Assembly: GCA_030267565.1 (NCBI GenBank)
Contig: BRXU01000015.1
Location: forward strand, 2,417,001-2,481,000
Direction of reading: 5' to 3'
DNA from: Pleodorina starrii
Lineage: Eukaryota > Chlorophyta > Chlorophyceae > Chlamydomonadales > Volvocaceae
Length of the DNA stretch: 64,000 bases
Within the stretch, counting starts at the first letter, position 1. Every line of letters begins with the position of its first letter. A program made the position numbers and the translations under genes. Of this stretch, positions 58,024 through 64,000 are shown in pieces. The notes under the pieces are model-generated. The model was not told the DNA's origin, ran no database searches, and saw only the letters and a list, made by a program, of their open reading frames with translations.

Positions 58024-61000
58024 ATGGCGCTGCAGAGCACTATGCGCGCTCCTTGTAAGTGCATCTTATACATCCGTCATGATATGCGACCCATTAGGTA
58101 TCGAGGTATTCTGAGTCGCTGGTGGGGCTGATGTCTGGATGCGGAACCCTTGCCCGCAGGCGCCAGCGGCCGTGTGACGCGCCGTGCTGTCAAGGTCAAT
58201 GCTGTGGCAGCTAGTCCTACTCCAGCGCGGACGCCCGCGTCGACCGGCTCGGTGCGTATGCGGCGGCCGCGTCAACGTTGCGCTTGCGGAAGAAACTACC
58301 ACGCTGCTCAGCTTGATAGCGGTATATGAAATTGTCCAGATGATAATATTTCCGCAGCCAGGATCCGCGGTCTTATGCTGGCAAGGCGTGCTGTGTGTTT
58401 TGATGCACCTTCGTAAGGTCGTCTTGGCGTGATGCGGGGTTCTAAACTGTACCTTGGCCCCTTTCTATCGTCAGGTCAAGCGTGCTATGACGATGACGGA
58501 GAAAATCCTGGCGAACCACTCGGATAACGCCGCTGTGAAGCCGGGTGACAACATCTGGACCCGCGTCGACAAGCTCATGACGCACGACGTGTGCGGCCCG
58601 GGCACCTTCGGCATCTTCCAGAAGGAGTTTGGCCCGAACGCCCAGGTGTGGGACAACGAGCGCGTGGTCATCATCCCGGACCACTACATCTTCACCTCGG
58701 ACGCGCGCGCCAACCGCAACGTCGACATCCTGAGGTGCGCGGGCCCTGCGCGGCAGGCTGCCATCGGGCCGGGGGGGGGCGCCGCCCCCCGTCATGTGTG
58801 GGTTAAGTCGCAGGCGGCCAGCACGTGTTCAACAAGCCGCAAGCAAACATTGTGCTTTCGGACTAGAACATGGGTCCTGACCTGCCGACTGGCCTCCCGC
58901 GGTCCGTCCGGCGCGTTTGTCGTATGCGCACGGGCTTTCGGTTTTGTCCCCGCCCCGTTTGGCTGCTCCCTGCCAGCCGTCTGGGGATGCACGACTTGTT
59001 CATTTCATAGTCTTGCATCCACAAGCCACACCACAAGCTGTTGGGTCAACCTGCCCCCTGAGACGTGATACCCATCCCATCCAAATTCCGGTCCGTGTTA
59101 TCGCCATACCGTGCATCTGTCGTACAGGGATATGGCCTCCAAGTACAACATCAAGTACTTTTACGACATTATGGACCGCAGCAACTTCCGCGCTAACCCG
59201 GACTACAAGGGCGTCTGCCACGTGGCGCTTGCGCAGGTGCGTAACGGCGGTGGTGCTGCGTTGCGGTGCGGTGCATGGCACTGCATGGGTGCGGCTGCGG
59301 CCTGCCATCCCGCTGCTGCCAGCTGCGGCGCTAGCAGGGTGCGGCAACGGCAGCGCGGTAGCGGCGGTTGGCAGGATAGGCCCTGTCGCACTGCCGGCTG
59401 CGGCGGCGGCCGGGAATAGCAACAGGCGCTGCTGCTGCTGCCCGCCGCGGACGAAGCGGCGGCGGCGCTTTTGCGGCCGCACCACCCACAGCTATCGCTG
59501 CACCGGCCGCCGGGAGCTGCAGGAGCGGCCGGCAGGCAGTTGCGATGACGGCGACGGCAGCGGCGGCGGAAGCAGCAGCAGCGCTTCAGCAGCAAGGCCA
59601 GCGGCGGCAGCGGCGGCACGTAATGGCGGGCTCACGTGCTGGTCCGGGGCGGGGGCAGCTCCTGTCGATCGGACCGCCCTTTGCCCTGCAGGCGTATAGT
59701 TCGCCTGGAGACCGCGGCCCAGGCTGTGCGCTGATCTGGAGCGCAGGAGCGCATAAGGACGTGCCCAGAGCGCTGTTCGTGGGTAGTAGGGGACTAGGGC
59801 TCTTAGAGGCGGGGGAGAGGGCGGTTTCGCGGACTGCGGCGGTGCCATGAGAATTGTCAGACGCCGGGGCGGCAGCTGGCAGGGCCGCGGTCCGCGGCAG
59901 GGCGATTACGCCGCAGCCAAGCACTCGCAAGCCTCGGCCTCACCACACCATCAGCGACAACAGCAGCAGATGCCACCTGCGAAGAGCCCGCTGCGCCGCA
60001 CCGCGTCGTGACCCCGGGCCGCGGCCCCCATTATTATTATATTTGAGCACATCGTTCTCCTTGCACGCCGTATGTATCTGGGCTGCCTGACCCCTTCAAA
60101 TGACGGCGGCCTTCGAAGCTGCGGCCACAGCAAGCATCACTGGCGTTTGCGACGTGCGAGGCGGCGCGCATCTGCGCTCTCTATCTGCCTGCGCACTACA
60201 AAGCACCAGGACACCCATACCCAACGTCAGCAGCTTGGAACGCAAGAACGGGGGGGTACAGATACTGAAAGGCAAGAACGGGGGGTACATACTGAAAGGC
60301 CTAATGGCAAGTCGTATCGAATAAATTTGTTGCTGGTTGAGGTCAGCCATACGGCTGTGTCCTTATCTGGTTCTCGTGTGATGCAGTAGTTTTGAGCGCA
60401 TCGTTCTCCTGACACGCCGTGCGTATCTGGGCTGCCTCAGCATCCGGAAAACCAGCAAATGGCAAAAATGTCGTTACTTCCCCAAATCCCCGCAGGAGGG
60501 GCACTGCAAGCCGGGCGAGGTGCTGTTCGGCACCGACTCGCACACGTGCAACGCCGGCGCTTTCGGCCAGTTTGCCACGGGTGTGGGCAACACGGACGCG
60601 GGCTTCATCCTGGGGACCGGCAAGCTGCTCATCAAGGTGGGGGGGGCGGGGCGGGTGAATGGTTAGTTGGGTGGGTAGGTGGGTGGGTGGGTGGGAGGCA
60701 GGGACGGGAGGGGAGGGGACGTGGAGGGGAGGGGGTTTGTTGGGGCCTGGGGTTGGGTGCGGTGTGGCGTCGGGGAGGCCGGGCGGACGGGCGGTGTATC
60801 TGGGTTGGGCGCGGGAAAGGAGCTGAGGTCTAGGCAAGCTGGTTGCCTGATATGGGCTGGGGATAAGGAGGGCTGGGGTTAAGAGTCCGTGTGAGCAAGC
60901 TGTGGGGGTTGGCTGCGTGTGGGGGTTCGGAAAGTTGTGTCTGGGGCAGGCGCGTGGGATGGAGGTTATGGGTTGCGCAGGGGAGGGGGATTGGGGGCAG

Positions 61001-63507
61001 GGGAACACGGGATTTGCTTTAGATTGCTGATCGGCGGTGGGAATGGCGCGGACGGCATCAACCCAACCCGACCTCCCAAACACACCGAATGAAAGACGCG
61101 GCGGGAGGCACTGCTCGGCGGGCGGTTGGGGATCCGGGGGGCGACAGCAGGCGGCTGGAGGGCAGGCGGGCGGCGTCTGTTCCATTGGCGGGTGGGGTCT
61201 GGGCAGGAAGGCGAGTTCCCGCGTAATGGTGGCAAGGCGGGATCAGCGGCGCCCCGGCCCCGCCCCCGCCCCCATCCTCTTGTTGCACGGCCCCATCCTT
61301 TCCGGAGAGAAAGCAGTTGAGGCGACCAACGGGCGGCGGGGCAGGGCGCATCAGTCGTGTGCTGAGACGGGCTGCGGGGCTGGTGGTGTGTGTGTGTGTG
61401 TGTGAACTTGGCGGGGAAGGGCGGGGCAGGCGGGTGCTCCTGCAGCCTGCACGTGAGGTACTGGTGCCTGGTGGCGTCCATGTCTGTGGATGAAGTGGGG
61501 ACGTCGGTGCTGAGTGGGGCCGTGGGTGGCGCCGGTGGAAGCCCCGGGGGAGGGAACCCGTCATCGTGTCGCCGCTGTAGCGCCGGTAGCTGGGCGTGAT
61601 GGTTCTGAATGGGTGGTAGGGGTTGGAGCCGCGCCGCGCTGGTTTGCGCCTGTCGACGGGAAGTGGTTGTGGAGGGTGTGCGTCCCTGGCGGCTGCGGTG
61701 TCCGCCCCTTGCCTGGGCCGTGAGCCGCGACAGAGTGGCGGTGCGCGGGGCGACGAGTGCCACCCCTTTCCGTGTGCCTCACTCATTGAATGTGATGGAC
61801 TAAGGCTACGTAACGCTGTCCTCGGCCGCCGGCCTGGATGGCATGGCCTGAATTCGCATAGATTCGCTCCGACATTACCATCCCCACCTCAACACCGCGG
61901 CGGCGCCATCTCTCGACGATGATCGCTCGCCCTACACTGTTCCGCTGCCGTCGCCCCGTCGGCTATCAGCGACTTCCCCTCCCTCCCTGGACGGTGATTG
62001 CCACGGGGCGATGTGGGTCCGCAGGTCCCCCCCACCATGCGCTTCGTCATGGATGGCGAGATGCCCGAGTACCTGCTGGCCAAGGATCTCATCCTGCAGG
62101 TGGGTGGGTGGGTGTGTCCCCGGGGGGGTTTCAAAGAGTGCAACGCGAAACTGACACTGGCTGAAGCAGCTCAACCAGACTCCCAAGATGTCTCTTGGGG
62201 TATTTGAAGGTACCATGCTCGGGTGCTCCTGCGGGTGGGTGGGGGGCGCGACTGAGCTGGTACCGGTACCGCATGGCCGGGGGGGCGGGGCTGGCCGTAC
62301 CGTAGAGGTGGGTGTGCAATGAAGGGGGGTGCGGGTTCCCGGGGCAGGAGGATGGGGTGCGGGACAGAGGGAAGCGGACAGGACCTGCAGACCTGCAGGG
62401 CCTGTCCGCAGGCGAACGGACGGGCGCCTGCCTGTGTGCCTGGAGGTCAAGTGCCTGGACGTGGGGCATGCCTTGGCAGCCGCGACGGCTGTGGGGGCCT
62501 GGAGGGGGCATGTGCCCTGGTGGCGGGGGGCGGGGTGGGTTGGCCAGCCTGGCAAACATGGACCCCATGGGAGGACGTGAGTGGGGCAGTGGTGCGGCCG
62601 GGGCTGTGCGAAACCGTCAGGTCTCAAACGTCCGGGGGCCTGGCAGGCCGCGGACACGGTGCCTGGGGGGACGTAGGGTGCCCGGGTGAGAGGGCGTGGC
62701 ACGTCCTGGACCAACACTCTTGGCCATGGCTTGGTGGTTGATAGGCCTTGGTGTGGTAGCTGATATGATTTATCGTGTGCCCTCGGCCTTCACCCGTCCC
62801 TGGAGTGATCGTCCGCCCAGCCCAGCAGCCATGTCCTCCGCTTGGCACAATTCCCGCTTCCCAGATACCGTTTGCTCTCTCTCTCTCTATCCCCACTCCA
62901 AACCTCAAACCCTGCCCCGGCGCCCCTCCCTGCTCCCTCCCTCCCTCCAGATCATTGGTGAGATCTCGGTGGCTGGTGCCACCTACAAGGCGATGGAGTT
63001 CGTGGGCAGCGCCATTGAGGGCATGAACATGGAGGAGCGCATGACCATCTGCAACATGGTGGTAGAGGCGGGAGGTGAGCGCGGAGGGAGGGAGGGGGTT
63101 GGTAGTAAAGTTACCGCAGTGGGGGGACGGAGATGGTGTCAGCAAGCTGGTCCATAACTCAGCAACACTTGCCGAGCGGGGGAGGAAAAGGGCCGGAGGG
63201 GGAGGCCGGGGCAAAGGCGTGAGATGAGGGCTGCAGAGGGGTGTAGGGTAAGGGGGGGACGGAGCGGGTGTTGTGGCACAAGTTCAGAGCTGCTGATTGC
63301 GGTGCAAGTCGGGTTTCAGGACGCTGCACGCTCCTGCCAGCCGGTCCCGGGTTCCATCCCACCCCCACCCCACCCTGTCCCCTGTCTCCCGCCCAACACG
63401 AAACAGGCAAGAACGGTGTGATTGCGCCCGACCAGACCACCTTCGACTACGTCCGCGCCCGCACCCAGGAGGCGTTTGAGCCGGTGTACAGCGACGGCGC
63501 GGCCAGC
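58024..63507 (+). CDS. 3-isopropylmalate dehydratase large subunit (plastid), 3' partial
   Basis: Exons in window: 58024-58054, 58160-58251, 58475-58734, 59128-59236, 60496-60636, 62025-62099, 62951-63074, 63407-63507, all in phase. The next exon lies beyond 64000. The first two exons encode a Ser/Ala/Arg-rich leader typical of plastid import. The mature part begins AMTMTEKILANHS. Family motifs: VKPGDNIWTRVDKLMTHD, VVIIPDHYIF, EVLFGTDSHTCNAGAFGQ, ATGVGNTDAGFILGTGKL, EISVAGATYKAMEFVGSA, TICNMVVEAGGKNGVIAPD. The enzyme (aconitase family) converts 2- to 3-isopropylmalate in leucine synthesis, with a small subunit and a 4Fe-4S cluster. The usual SCTNGR cluster-ligand segment is outside the window. 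Introns of about 1.3 kb (59237-60495 and 60637-62024) contain no recognised insert. Confidence 0.95.
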
Positions 63508-63784
63508 GTGAGTTTGCCGCGCGGTGGGGTGTTGCGGGGAGGGGGGGTGCGATGTGCTGGGATGCTCTGGGAATGGGGGAGGAGGATGAGGGGAAGGAGG
63601 ACTGCGGAGAGAGGTTGCCGTTGCCATGGTGGTGTGTGGCGGCCGAGCGGGCGGGCGGTCGCGGGCGCAAGGGGGCCGGACGATGCTCCGCTCGCCTGTC
63701 TTCCTTTCTGCCTCCTGCTTCCGCTGCCTCGTGCTATCCTTGGCAGTTCGTTTGGGTTGGTCGTTCGAGTTTGGATGGGGGTTG

Positions 63785-63845
63785 GTGTACAGGGAAAAGG
63801 AATCGAACCCAGGGTCTCCGGGGCGCGATAACGCGACGGCCGTGC
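63785..63845 (-). other. tRNA-like / SINE-like remnant with an internal B box
   Basis: On the minus strand, GGGTTCGATTCC matches the Pol III B-box consensus and is preceded by a GGCCGTCGCGTTATCGCG segment at about the A-box distance. The flanking bases do not pair into a full T arm or acceptor stem, so it is not an intact tRNA. It lies in the last, incomplete IPMI intron. Confidence 0.35.
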
Positions 63846-64000
63846 CGCCGGCGTGGAGGGATGTGGAAGGATTGATTCTTAGGGTGTTGTGGGTTTAGGG
63901 TCGCAGCCCGGGAGCCCAAGGGGCATATGTCGAAACGGTCTGGCTGTTGCCGCCGCCCCTCATCACCCCCTCCCACCGCCGCCGCTGCCGGCCCGTCTCC

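Overview
The window reads as nuclear DNA of a volvocine green alga (Chlamydomonadales). The signs are high GC content, many short exons separated by GT-AG introns full of simple repeats, TGTAA polyadenylation signals, and a pherophorin with a long Ser-Pro-Pro rod, a cell-wall family typical of Volvox and Chlamydomonas relatives. The species cannot be fixed from the sequence. All gene models below were built by hand from exon reading frames, splice sites and phase continuity. No search was run.

Layout: (1) <1-6981 (+), 3' part of a vacuolar transporter chaperone (VTC) polyphosphate-polymerase-like gene. (2) 8877-13448 (+), short-chain dehydrogenase/reductase. (3) 26817-15001 (-), a 19-exon chain. 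Its first 14 exons encode a helicase like the R subunit of type I restriction enzymes (HsdR). Its last exons encode a TFIIS-like transcription elongation factor. All phases are compatible and only about 260 bp separates the two parts, so they may be one fused gene. (4) About 26.85-29.88 kb, AT-richer DNA with no recognised gene. (5) 29987-34304 (+), a three-domain pherophorin. (6) 40050-37234 (-), a DJ-1/PfpI protein. (7) 40590-42495 (+), a DUF1279/FAM210-like protein with an apparent 1-bp frameshift. (8) 48407-43548 (-), a Golgi apparatus protein 1 (GLG1) homologue. (9) 52425-53164 (+), a small one-pass membrane protein. (10) 56846-53700 (-), a DUF1517 protein with unresolved 5' exons. (11) 58024->63507 (+), plastid 3-isopropylmalate dehydratase large subunit, running off the window.

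The genes are unrelated housekeeping, cell-wall and metabolic genes. No operon or biosynthetic cluster is present. The most unusual items are the HsdR-TFIIS unit, and a dispersed 12-bp inverted repeat (GACCC-NN-GGGTC, 16 exact copies, nearly all in the first 38 kb) that occurs in introns, intergenic DNA and coding exons alike. A short intronic repeat family in four genes is also notable.
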